A program made the translations under genes and the position numbers. Positions 35,549 through 43,197 of a stretch of DNA of 64,000 bases are shown here, one piece after another. The notes under the pieces were generated by a model. The model made no database searches, had not been told where the DNA came from, and worked only from the letters and a program-made list of their open reading frames with translations. This DNA is from Flavobacteriales bacterium (GTDB lineage Bacteria > Bacteroidota > Bacteroidia > Flavobacteriales_F > PHOS-HE28): assembly GCA_016721005.1 (NCBI GenBank), contig JADKJM010000019.1, forward strand, positions 496,001-560,000, read 5' to 3'. Each line of letters opens with the position of its first letter. The stretch's first letter is position 1.

Positions 35549-36860
35549 CTGTTAGACGAAGTGTGTCAATCGGTCCTTGAAGAGGATCTCAAGTTGTAAG
35601 TATATGGATCGCCAGTTGAGCAGCGGCTTCTGCCACTTCTCCTTGGCGATGCGTTGTTGGACCAGGTAGAGCAGCTTGAGCACCGCCTGATCGCCGTCGA
35701 ACACGCGCTTGGTCTTGGTCACCTTGCGCAGTTGGGCGTGGTATCCTTCGATGATGTTTGTGGTGTAGATCAAGCGACGGATCGGTTCGGGGTAGCGCAG
35801 GAACGTGGACAAGCGCGCCCAGTTGTTGCGCCAACTCTCCACCACTTTGGGGTAGCGGTCTCCCCATTTTTCAGCCAAGGCGTCCAGGGCTTCGAGTGCG
35901 GCCTGCTCGTCCTTGGCTTTGTAGATGGCCTTCATGTCGGCCAGCACAGCAGGGATATCCTTGTAGCCCACGTAGCGCAAGGTGTGGCGCACTTGATGCA
36001 CGATGCAACCCTGCACGTCGGTACGTGGGAAGATCGTCTCGATCGCGTCGGCAAAGCCCTTCAGGTTGTCGGTGCAGGCCATCAAGATGTCTTTCACACC
36101 ACGCTGTTGCAGATCGCTCAACACGCCCAGCCAGTGCCGCGCGCCCTCGGTCTCGGCCACGTACATGCCCAACACATCCTTGTAGCCGTGTTCATCAACG
36201 CCCAGCACGGTGTACACGGCGCGGCTGTTCACCGCTCCCTGGTGCTTGATCTTGAAGAATGCAGCGTCCATCCACACGATCGGGTACACCGGCTCCAGCG
36301 CACGCGTTTGCCATGCACGCAGGTCCTCGATCACCGTATTGGTCACCGCGTTGATCACCGCATCGTTGGTCTCCACACCGTGATCTCCCGGATGTGCGTG
36401 CTGATGTCCGCGTAGCTCAGACCAAGGCCGTACAAGCCTGGGATCTTCCTGTCCAGCTCGTCGTTCAGCACGCGCTCGCGCTTGCCCACCAGCTCGGGGT
36501 CGAAGGTCCCTGACCGGTCGCGCGGCGTGGCGATCTCCACCTGCCCCACTGAAGTCTTCAGCGTTTTGTGCGTGTATCCGTTGCGCCGATTGCCCGCTTC
36601 TTCCTCCTTGGCCAGGTGCGTTTGCACCTCACCCTTCAAGCTGGCCTGAACGATCCTCTTGATCATCTCGGTGAAGATCCCGCCATCACCGATCAGTGGC
36701 TTGCCATCATACAAACCCTTAATAGCCTCTTCTTCAAAGGCCGTCAGTTCCACATCATACTTGCTCTTCTTGGGCTTCCATTTGCGTTTTGCTTCCATGG
36801 CTGTGTCTGGTTGGTTGAAGGAACGATTATTACGTCCAACTGACACACTTTACCTAACAG
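35549..36860 (-). mobile_element. IS256-family insertion sequence
   Basis: Terminal inverted repeats: CTGTTAGACGAAGTGTGTCA then ATCGG at 35549-35573, and on the opposite end CTGTTAGGTAAAGTGTGTCA then GTTGG (36836-36860 read on the minus strand). About 20 of 25 positions match. The transposase stop TAA lies inside the left repeat. I could not identify a convincing 8-9 bp target duplication. Confidence 0.85.
35552..36798 (-). pseudogene. IS256-family (mutator-type) transposase, one-base frameshift
   Basis: DDE transposase read in two frames. The N-terminal part, from ATG 36798 (MEAKRKWKPKK), includes YDGKPLIGDGGIFTEMIKRI and GYTHKTLKTSVGQVEIATPR and ends at HIREI. The C-terminal part resumes with ETNDAVINAVTNTV and carries the catalytic Asp in PIVWMDAAFF, Asp in ACTDNLKGF and Glu in ALAEKWGDRYP. 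Inserting one T (ATC-TAC-GGT) at about 36378 restores the usual IREIYGVE junction. The element is inactive as written, or the base is a sequencing error; IS256 members are not known to need frameshifting. Confidence 0.88.
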
Positions 36861-36896
36861 TCTCCCCGTCGTCCATGTTCTTGGCACCACGGATAT

Positions 36897-37223
36897 TCAT
36901 TCAACATCCTTTTCCACACCCCACAATTGCGTTTCCCTGCCGCGAGCTTTCGTTTCCGTCCCATCACCTGCCATTGCTTCACCCGGAGTCCTCGTTTCAC
37001 TGCCACGAGTTTCCGTTTCCGTCCCGTCACCTGCCATTGCTTCCCCCAGTGCCTTCATTTCTCTGCCGCGCGCTTTCGTTTCCATCCCGTGCAGGATCAA
37101 TTCTCTTCCATCGCAGTCCATTTCTCTTGCATGCGTGCTCATTTCTTCACCCCGCGCATCCTTCGCCAAACCCCGTGCTTCGTTTTCTCTTCTCCCTCCT
37201 GCCATTTCTTCCGCCTCGCACAT
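36897..37223 (-). CDS. Possible heptapeptide-repeat protein encoded by the 21-bp array
   Basis: 108 codons from ATG 37223, made of about 15 heptads of pattern xxxGxEx (for example KARGREM, KALGEAM, AGDGTET, ETRGSET). It is strongly charged and would be helical or disordered. No recognised family and no clear ribosome binding site. The period-of-three conservation is the main argument for coding, but an open frame is expected by chance in a 21-bp repeat. Confidence 0.25.
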   Translation of the reverse strand: MCEAEEMAGGRRENEARGLAKDARGEEMSTHAREMDCDGRELILHGMETKARGREMKALGEAMAGDGTETETRGSETRTPGEAMAGDGTETKARGRETQLWGVEKDVE

Positions 37224-37262
37224 CGTTTCCGCCGCCCTGCATGCCTTTCCCTTTGTTCTTCA
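36911..37262. repeat. Degenerate 21-bp tandem repeat array (about 16 units)
   Basis: The 555-bp gap between the IS element and the ATP-grasp gene is mostly a pyrimidine-rich array on the plus strand with a 21-bp period. Examples are TCGTTTCCGTCCCATCACCT plus G, and CCATTGCTTCACCCGGAGTC plus C. A higher-order 63-bp period is clear around 36950-37080. On the minus strand an open frame (36897-37223, 108 codons) reads as a heptapeptide repeat (KARGREM KALGEAM AGDGTET). The flanks 36863-36910 and 37263-37417 are pyrimidine-rich with no other feature seen. Confidence 0.7.
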
Positions 37263-37417
37263 TCCTTCAGTCTTTCTCCTTGATCCCTGGACCGACTGCC
37301 TCCTGCAAACTCTCTGTCTCCCGCCTCCCCCCGTGACCATTCCCCCATCCCTTCGTTGTTACTCTGAACGACTGTCCTCAAGCCAGCCTCCTCTTACTTT
37401 GTGAACGAACAACCCGC

Positions 37418-39145
37418 ATGACCCCTATGCCCACCAAGCCCAAGCCGAAGACCCGTAGCTCAGCCACCAAGGCCCGCAGCCCGCAGCCCACAGCCCGCAG
37501 CCCCAAACCTTCCCCCCGCAAGCCGCCAGTAGCCAATGGCCAAAAGCCAACAGCCAACAGCCGCAGTTCCTCCCGACCAATAGCCAATGGCCAAAAGCCA
37601 GCAGCCAACAGCCGCAGTTCCTCTCGACCAATAGCCCAAGGCCAAAAGCCCAAGGCCAAAAGCCGCATTTCCTCCCGTCCCACCGTCAAAGGCGTCTCCG
37701 ACATCCGCCGCTTCTTCTACCGCAACGAAACGCCGATCTACTTCATCAGCGCCACCAACTTCAACCTCTTGGGTGCCGACGAATGGATCAAGGGCTTCAA
37801 GTTCATCACGTACATCGAATGCTTCGATGGCTTGCACCCGAACCTGATGAGCCCGATGAACGAGGAGCCTCACGAGGAGTTCCAGAGCATCGAGGACATC
37901 AACAATTACCTACTCCAGCACAGCGAGGTGCGCGACTACATCGAGAGCCGCAAGGTGAAGGGCAAGGCCGGCAAGGTGCTCTTCCTCATGTTCGATGAGA
38001 AGACCGAGAAGCTGGCGAAGAAGATCGGTCTCGAAGTGATGTTCCCCAGCGCCAAGATGCGCACCTTCATGGACAACAAGGTGAACACGAACCGCATCGC
38101 CGAAAAGGCAGGCGTGCCGTGCGTGCCTTACGTGTTGAGCCCGGTGAAGAACTACGAGCACCTCAACAAGGTCTCGACGAAATTGGGAACCGACCTCGTC
38201 GTGCAAACGCCGTTCGGGGACAGCGGCCACACCACCTTCTTCATCAAGACCAAGGCGGACTACGACAAGTACTCCAAGGAGATCGAAGAGGAGAAGGAGT
38301 GCAAAGTGATGAAGCGGATCAACTGTCGCGGCGCGGCCATGGAAGCCTGCGTCATACGCCACGGAACGGTCGTCGCTCCGCTGATGACCGAGCTCGTGGG
38401 ATTCAAGGAACTCACGCCCTACAAAGGCGGCTGGTGCGGCAACGAGATCTTCGCCGACACCTTCACACCGGCCATCCGGCGCAAGGCGCGGAAGTACGCG
38501 CAGCTGTTCGGGGATCAGTTGAGGAAGGAAGGATACAAGGGCTACTTCGAGCTCGATTTCCTCATCGACAAGGACAACGGCCAGATCTACCTCGGCGAGT
38601 TGAACCCGCGGATCACCGGTGCGAGCAGCATTACCAATCACGCGGTATTCGCCATGAGCGATGCACCGCTCCACCTCTTCCACATCATGGAATGGATGGA
38701 TCAACCCTACGAGTTGAACGTGAATGCGCTGAACCGTCGGTGGGCGAAGGCAGAGAACATCGACAGTTGGGGCCAGATGGTGATCAAGCACACGCAGGAC
38801 GATGTCCGTCGCGTGACCGAGGCGCCTCGCAGCGGTATCTGGCGCATGCGTCCCGATGGCAGCATTTACTTCTGGCGCATGGACACGCACCGCCGCTATG
38901 TGGAGAACGAGAACGAAGCCTTTTTCCTACGCATCACACGCGTCGGCGATTGGCTCTATGAGGGCGCCGACATCGGCATCCTCGTGATGCGCGGTCGCAT
39001 GATGAACGACAACTTCGAACTGCTCGAACGCTCGAAGAAGTGGCTGAACGCGATCAAGGCCGAGTACAAGAGCGTGGTGCCCGGCGCGCATGGCTCCAAC
39101 GGCCACGAGCACTTGCTGGAGATCGGTGGGTTCAAGATGATGTAA
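37418..39145 (+). CDS. ATP-grasp domain protein with repeat-derived basic N-terminal tail
   Basis: 575 residues. Residues 1-90 are a Lys/Ser/Pro/Gln-rich tail containing three 17-residue repeats (ANGQKPTANSRSSSRPI type). Residues about 90-575 are a carboxylate-amine ligase-like ATP-grasp protein: preATP domain FYRNETPIYFISATNFN, ATP-binding TDLVVQTPFGDSGHTTFFIK, and the metal/catalytic segment YFELDFLIDKDNGQIYLGEL followed by NPRITGASS. It probably joins a carboxylate to an amine using ATP; substrates unknown. It is followed by a GxxExxY element, then a C45-type hydrolase and an aldehyde dehydrogenase on the same strand. Confidence 0.7.
   Translation: MTPMPTKPKPKTRSSATKARSPQPTARSPKPSPRKPPVANGQKPTANSRSSSRPIANGQKPAANSRSSSRPIAQGQKPKAKSRISSRPTVKGVSDIRRFFYRNETPIYFISATNFNLLGADEWIKGFKFITYIECFDGLHPNLMSPMNEEPHEEFQSIEDINNYLLQHSEVRDYIESRKVKGKAGKVLFLMFDEKTEKLAKKIGLEVMFPSAKMRTFMDNKVNTNRIAEKAGVPCVPYVLSPVKNYEHLNKVSTKLGTDLVVQTPFGDSGHTTFFIKTKADYDKYSKEIEEEKECKVMKRINCRGAAMEACVIRHGTVVAPLMTELVGFKELTPYKGGWCGNEIFADTFTPAIRRKARKYAQLFGDQLRKEGYKGYFELDFLIDKDNGQIYLGELNPRITGASSITNHAVFAMSDAPLHLFHIMEWMDQPYELNVNALNRRWAKAENIDSWGQMVIKHTQDDVRRVTEAPRSGIWRMRPDGSIYFWRMDTHRRYVENENEAFFLRITRVGDWLYEGADIGILVMRGRMMNDNFELLERSKKWLNAIKAEYKSVVPGAHGSNGHEHLLEIGGFKMM
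37531..37683 (+). repeat. Three 51-bp tandem repeats within the ATP-grasp gene 5' end
   Basis: Units start at 37531, 37582 and 37633 with AGCCAATGGCCAAAAGCCA-type sequence and CGCAGTTCCTCCCGACCAAT. The first two units are nearly identical, the third diverged. They encode the 17-residue basic repeats. The AGCCAACAGCCAACAGCC core resembles simple intergenic repeats rather than ordinary coding sequence. Confidence 0.8.
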
Positions 39146-39241
39146 AGAGCATACCGCAAAGAACACGAAGGACACAAAGAATACATGACCCCATTGGTAT
39201 GCGTGGACCAGCATTTGACTTCGCGCCCTTTGCGGTAGCCC

Positions 39242-39524
39242 CACATGACTGTGATGAACCTTCTTCTTCGTGTCCTTCGCGCCCTTTGCGGTAGACCCAC
39301 ATGACTGTGATGAACCTTCTTCTTCGTGTCCTTCGCGCCCTTTGCGGTAGCCCCACATGACTGTGATGAACCTTCTTCTTCGTGTCCTTCGCGCCCTTTG
39401 CGGTAGCCCCACATGACTGTGATGAACCTTCTTCTTCGTGTCCTTCGCGCCCTTTGCGGTAGCCCCACATGACTGTGATGAACCTTCTTCTTCGTGTCCT
39501 TCGTGCCCTTTGCGGTAGACTTCC
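39242..39524. repeat. 56-bp tandem repeat array (five units) upstream of the GxxExxY gene
   Basis: ATGACTGTGATGAACCTTCT starts units at 39245, 39301, 39357, 39413 and 39469, exactly 56 bp apart, and a sixth, diverged start at 39525 is the GxxExxY start codon itself. Each unit ends in a right-arm copy (CTTCGTGTCCTTCGCGCCCT then TTGCGGTA). Units are almost identical, indicating recent expansion. The 379-bp gap after the ATP-grasp gene contains nothing else apart from the left arm at 39152. Confidence 0.95.
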
Positions 39525-39911
39525 ATGACAGCTAATGAACTTTCCCATATCGTCATCGGCAAAGCCATCGAGGTACATACCGTTCTTGGCCCAGGCCTAT
39601 TTGAGCGCATCTATGAACGGGCGCTGGTTGTAGAACTCGAGAACGACGGATTCGCGGTTCAGAGCCAAGTCGAACTACCGGTGATCTACAAGGGACGAGA
39701 CCTCGACATTGGTTATAGGTTGGATATCCTCATCGAGAAGAAGCTCATCATCGAAGTGAAGTCCGTGACCGCCTTCGATGAGATCCACATGTCCCAGTTG
39801 ATGACCTATTTGAAATTGACCGGATGCCCTCTTGGTCTCCTCATGAACTTCAACGTACCCCGGATGAAACACGGCATACAACGGGTCGTTCTTGGAGATC
39901 CTGATCAATGA
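39525..39911 (+). CDS. GxxExxY family protein (PD-(D/E)XK nuclease-like fold)
   Basis: 128 residues. MTANELSHIVIGKAIEVHTV is the family N-terminus. The name-giving motif is Gly24-x-x-Glu27-x-x-Tyr30 in GPGLFERIYERAL. A PD-(D/E)XK-like core follows: YRLDILIEKKLIIEVKSV with Asp67, Glu77 and Lys79. The biochemical function of the family is not established. Here it is bounded by arms of a palindromic repeat family, and the ATG directly follows a right arm. Confidence 0.85.
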   Translation: MTANELSHIVIGKAIEVHTVLGPGLFERIYERALVVELENDGFAVQSQVELPVIYKGRDLDIGYRLDILIEKKLIIEVKSVTAFDEIHMSQLMTYLKLTGCPLGLLMNFNVPRMKHGIQRVVLGDPDQ

Positions 39912-39967
39912 TCGATCCGTATTCGCATTCTTTGTGTCCTTCGTGCCCTTCGCGGTAATCCTATCTG

Positions 39968-40960
39968 ATGTACGTCCACCTCAAACTCGTTAAGGAACCC
40001 TGGCCCGGCGAACGCTGGCAGACTTTCTTCGAACGCGCGTGGCCGCTATTCCGCATCTGGTATGTGAGCGAAGGCGAGGACAAACGGCCTGATGCTGTCA
40101 CATGTCGCTCAGTGCTCGAGATACACATGCCGGAACTCATCCCGGTGTACAACAGCTTGTGCCGGATCGCCGGCAACGATGATCTCGCTGCCCGCTTCCT
40201 GAGCATGTGGTGCCCGCCGCCTTACATGGCAGGTTGCTCACAAGTGGCGTGGACGAAAGGAAGCCCCACGCTCATCCGCAACTACGATTTCGATCCGCGC
40301 TACTTCGATGGTCGCATGCGTTTCACGGAGTACTGCAAGCCGGTGATCGGCGTGCAGGACAGCGGCTGGGGATTGCTGGATGGTATGAACGCGGATGGCC
40401 TTGCGGTTGCACTCGCCTTTGGGGGCCGAAAGGTCACCGGTGTCGGCTTCGGGATCCCACTCGTGATCCGTTATGTGTTGGAGACGTGCAGCAATGTGGA
40501 GGAGGCGTGCATCACGCTCTCACGCATTCCTGTACACATGGGATACAACGTCACCGTGATGGACAAGTCGGGCAAGTACGCCACGGTGTACATGAACCCT
40601 GATCGTCCGGCCGTGGTGGTGTACCAATCCGTGGCTACCAATCACCAGCACCAAGTGGAGTGGGATGAGTATGCCGCATTCACGCACACCATCGAGCGCA
40701 AGCATTTCCTCGAAGAGTGCATCGCCGAGCCGAAGCTCACGCGCGCGGCCCTCATCAAGCACTTCCTCAAACCGCCACTATACAGTCAGCAATTCCTACG
40801 CGGCTTCGGCACATTGTACACAGCGGCCTATGATGTGGGCAAAGGCAGCGTGAAGATCATATGGCCCGAGAAGCAGGTGGAGGCGAGCTTCAAGAAGTTC
40901 GAGGAGCAGGAAGTACAAGTGGTGTTGCTGCGCCCGGTGGGGAGGTATTTGGCGAAGTAA
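39968..40960 (+). CDS. C45-family Ntn hydrolase (acyl-CoA:6-aminopenicillanate acyltransferase-like)
   Basis: 330 residues. The candidate autocatalytic nucleophile is Cys90 in YMAGCSQVAWTKGSPTLI, followed by RNYDFDP, as in the penicillin acyltransferase-like/choloylglycine hydrolase group where the chain is cut before Cys. Further: GLLDGMNADGLAVALAFGG and ACITLSRIPVHMGYNVTVMD. It probably hydrolyses or transfers an amide-linked acyl group. The start ATG 39968 lies 10 bp past the right arm of the GxxExxY element, so the element separates it from the ATP-grasp gene. Confidence 0.75.
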   Translation: MYVHLKLVKEPWPGERWQTFFERAWPLFRIWYVSEGEDKRPDAVTCRSVLEIHMPELIPVYNSLCRIAGNDDLAARFLSMWCPPPYMAGCSQVAWTKGSPTLIRNYDFDPRYFDGRMRFTEYCKPVIGVQDSGWGLLDGMNADGLAVALAFGGRKVTGVGFGIPLVIRYVLETCSNVEEACITLSRIPVHMGYNVTVMDKSGKYATVYMNPDRPAVVVYQSVATNHQHQVEWDEYAAFTHTIERKHFLEECIAEPKLTRAALIKHFLKPPLYSQQFLRGFGTLYTAAYDVGKGSVKIIWPEKQVEASFKKFEEQEVQVVLLRPVGRYLAK

Positions 40961-40964
40961 TTTC

Positions 40965-41051
40965 TACCGCAAAGAGTACGAAGGGCACAAAGGCTGGCCC
41001 CGACAGGTCACAGCGATGGTATTCTTCGCGCCCTTTGCGTCCTTTGCGGTA
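40965..41051. repeat. 87-bp palindromic CGCAAAG-family repeat abutting an aldehyde dehydrogenase start
   Basis: The left arm TACCGCAAAGAGTACGAAGG then GCACAAAGGC (40965-40994) and the right arm TTCTTCGCGCCCTTTGCGTC then CTTTGCGGTA (41022-41051) match inversely at about 21 of 30 positions. The last A of the right arm is the A of the downstream ATG. This is the length expected for an element without cargo. Confidence 0.75.
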
Positions 41052-42502
41052 TGAACTCCACGGTTGCTTCATCATCGCTGCTCTCTCCGGCCAACTACAT
41101 CAACGGCTCGTGGTCCTATGAGGGCGATGGCACCTTCAACACGGTCATCGACAAGTACCACGGCACCGAACTCGCGCGCATACCACATGCTACCGAAGCG
41201 CAAATGGAAGAGGCGATCGCAGCAGCGTATGCGAGCCGTGAAGTGCTGCGGAAGATGAGCGCCGGCGAGCGCAGCGGGAAGCTGGAAGCCTTGGCAGCCT
41301 TGCTTGTGGAGCACGAAGAGGAGTTGGCGATGTTGGTGGTCAAGGAGGGCGGGAAGCCACTCGGCTACGCGAAGGCGGAGATCGCGCGGTGCATCACCAC
41401 GGTACGCACGGCGGCTGCGGAAGCACTTCGATTCACCGGTGAGAGCCTGGCCATCGACTACGGAGCTGGTGCAGGCAAGACCGCTTTCACCAAACGCTTT
41501 CCGATCGGCGTCATCGCCGCGATCACGCCTTTCAACTTCCCGTTGAACCTTGTCCTGCACAAAGTGGCGCCCGCTATGGCGGTGGGTTGTCCAGTGGTGC
41601 TGAAGCCAGCGCCGCAGGCACCGTTGAGTGCGTTGGTGCTCGCGCGTTTCATGGAGGAGATCGGCTGGCCGAAGGGTGCCTTCCACGTGATGTTGTGCGG
41701 TATTCCTGTCGCTGAGAAGCTCGTGAAGGACGAGCGGATCGCGATGCTGAGCTTCACCGGAAGCGACAAAGTGGGTTGGCACCTGAAGAGCATCTGCGGA
41801 AAGAAGAAGGTCGCGCTTGAGCTCGGTGGGAATGCCTCGGTGATCATCGATGAAGGTATTGATCTGGCCGCGGCAGCGAAGACCGTGGCGATGGGAGCCA
41901 ACCTCTATGCAGGCCAGACGTGCATCAGCACCCAACGGATCCATGTGGTCAAGAACGCGTTCGCCGCGTTCCGCGATCTATTGGTGAAGGAGTACGGCAT
42001 GTTGAAGGCTGGTGATCCGAGCGATCCATCGGTTGCGATCGGCCCGATCATCGACAAAGGCCACTTCGAGCGGATCAGCTCTTGGGTCGATGAAGCTGTG
42101 AAGGACGGAGCGCAACTGCTCGCTGGTGGGAAGGCGATCGACACGGCGCGCAACAATTACGCAGCCACGTTGCTCGGGAACGTGAAGAGCGACATGAAGG
42201 TGAATTGCGCGGAGGTCTTCGGGCCGGTCGCCATATTGGAGGAGGTACCCGACTTCAACTCAGCCATCGCTCGCGTGAACGATTCGACCTATGGTCTCCA
42301 AGCAGGTGTGTACACCGATTCCGTGGCGCACATGAAACTGGCGCATGAGGAACTGGAGGTCGGCGGTGTGATCATCAACAACGTACCCGGCTTCCGCGTG
42401 GATAGTATGCCCTACGGTGGCATCAAGGACAGTGGCCTTGGTCGCGAAGGTTTGAAGTATGCGATGGAGGAGATGACCGAGCCTCGATTGATCGTGTACT
42501 GA
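41051..42502 (+). CDS. NAD(P)-dependent aldehyde dehydrogenase
   Basis: 483 residues, full length for the superfamily. The NAD site includes ITPFNFPLNLVLHKVAPAMA and KPAPQAP. The catalytic Glu is in VALELGGNASVI (about residue 258) and the catalytic Cys in LYAGQTCISTQR (about 292). EVFGPVAILEEV and MPYGGIKDSGLGREG near the C-terminus are typical. Oxidises an aldehyde to an acid; substrate not determinable. Same strand as the ATP-grasp and C45 genes. The start sits exactly at the end of a repeat. Confidence 0.88.
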   Translation: MNSTVASSSLLSPANYINGSWSYEGDGTFNTVIDKYHGTELARIPHATEAQMEEAIAAAYASREVLRKMSAGERSGKLEALAALLVEHEEELAMLVVKEGGKPLGYAKAEIARCITTVRTAAAEALRFTGESLAIDYGAGAGKTAFTKRFPIGVIAAITPFNFPLNLVLHKVAPAMAVGCPVVLKPAPQAPLSALVLARFMEEIGWPKGAFHVMLCGIPVAEKLVKDERIAMLSFTGSDKVGWHLKSICGKKKVALELGGNASVIIDEGIDLAAAAKTVAMGANLYAGQTCISTQRIHVVKNAFAAFRDLLVKEYGMLKAGDPSDPSVAIGPIIDKGHFERISSWVDEAVKDGAQLLAGGKAIDTARNNYAATLLGNVKSDMKVNCAEVFGPVAILEEVPDFNSAIARVNDSTYGLQAGVYTDSVAHMKLAHEELEVGGVIINNVPGFRVDSMPYGGIKDSGLGREGLKYAMEEMTEPRLIVY

Positions 42503-42672
42503 GCCGCTCCTGCTCTGGTGGTGCTGATCAAGTTGAAGGGGGTACGAAGCGACCCGGAACCGCCGAACGCGATCGTTCCTGGACTGACAGCCGTGGTCCT
42601 AGCGAACAATGGAGGTAGCACGCCTACGAACTCGCGAGTGGAGCGATTGCCCTGCGCAAACCTGATTGAACA

Positions 42673-42702
42673 GAAGGCCGGAGGCGATGCGTTCCAGCCT
42701 TC
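42673..42702. terminator. Putative bidirectional terminator between aldehyde dehydrogenase and crtZ
   Basis: GAAGGCCGGA-GGCGATGCGT-TCCAGCCTTC forms a 10-bp stem with one mismatch, followed on the plus strand by TTCATTTC. The two flanking genes converge. The rest of the 221-bp gap shows nothing else. Confidence 0.5.
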
Positions 42703-42723
42703 TTCATTTCAGACGCGGACAGG

Positions 42724-43197
42724 TTAGGTGGTTCCGCTCTTTTCGCGGAAGTATTTCATCGGGACGAACAACATCCCGAAGCACTCGCCCTCGTGACGAT
42801 CCAGATGCTTGTGGTGCATCTTATGTGCACGGCGGATCGCGCGGAAGTAGAGATTGTCGGTGTTTCGCAACCACTTGGCGCGTTGGTGGATGAAGACATC
42901 GTGTACGAGGAAGTACGCCATACCATAGAGCGTGATGCCCGCTCCGATCCAGATGCGCACATCGGCGATCCCGTTCTGCGCGCCCACTGCGAAGAGTATG
43001 ATCGCGGGCACGGCGAAGATCAGGAAGAATGCATCGTTGCGCTCGAAGATGCTCCCGTGGTCCTTCTTGTGGTGATCGCGGTGCAACATCCAGAGCAAGC
43101 CGTGCATCACGAACCTGTGCGTGAACCAAGCCATGAACTCCATGAACAGGAAGGTCAGGAGCAGTGCGACGGCATTGATGGCCCAGGTCATGATCAC
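42724..43197 (-). CDS. crtZ: Beta-carotene hydroxylase
   Basis: Di-iron membrane hydroxylase that converts beta-carotene to zeaxanthin. 157 residues with the four histidine clusters of the family: HRFVMH, HRDHH, HDVFIHQR and HKMHHKH, and four hydrophobic helices. The start is a GTG at 43197 that overlaps the SRPBCC gene stop (GTGATC); the ATG two codons later is an alternative. Its presence implies a cyclic carotenoid, yet no lycopene cyclase gene is visible in this window. Confidence 0.93.
   Translation of the reverse strand: MIMTWAINAVALLLTFLFMEFMAWFTHRFVMHGLLWMLHRDHHKKDHGSIFERNDAFFLIFAVPAIILFAVGAQNGIADVRIWIGAGITLYGMAYFLVHDVFIHQRAKWLRNTDNLYFRAIRRAHKMHHKHLDRHEGECFGMLFVPMKYFREKSGTT

Larger units (their letters stand above)
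39152..39957 (+). mobile_element. Putative repeat-bounded element carrying a GxxExxY gene
   Basis: The left arm TACCGCAAAGAACACGAAGG then ACACAAAGAATAC (39152-39184) is the inverted complement, at 29 of 33 positions, of the right arm at 39925-39957 (GCATTCTTTGTGTCCTTCGT then GCCCTTCGCGGTA). Between them lie a 56-bp tandem array and the GxxExxY gene, whose stop is 14 bp before the right arm. The arms belong to the dispersed palindrome family elsewhere in the window. Mobility is inference; no target duplication is identified. Confidence 0.45.

Noticed and set aside
35552..36798. Programmed frameshifting in the IS256 transposase
   Set aside because: No slippery sequence at the junction, and IS256-family transposases are normally made from one frame.
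39242..39524. Possible CRISPR array
   Set aside because: The 56-bp period is a pure tandem repeat with no unique spacers; every part of each unit is repeated.
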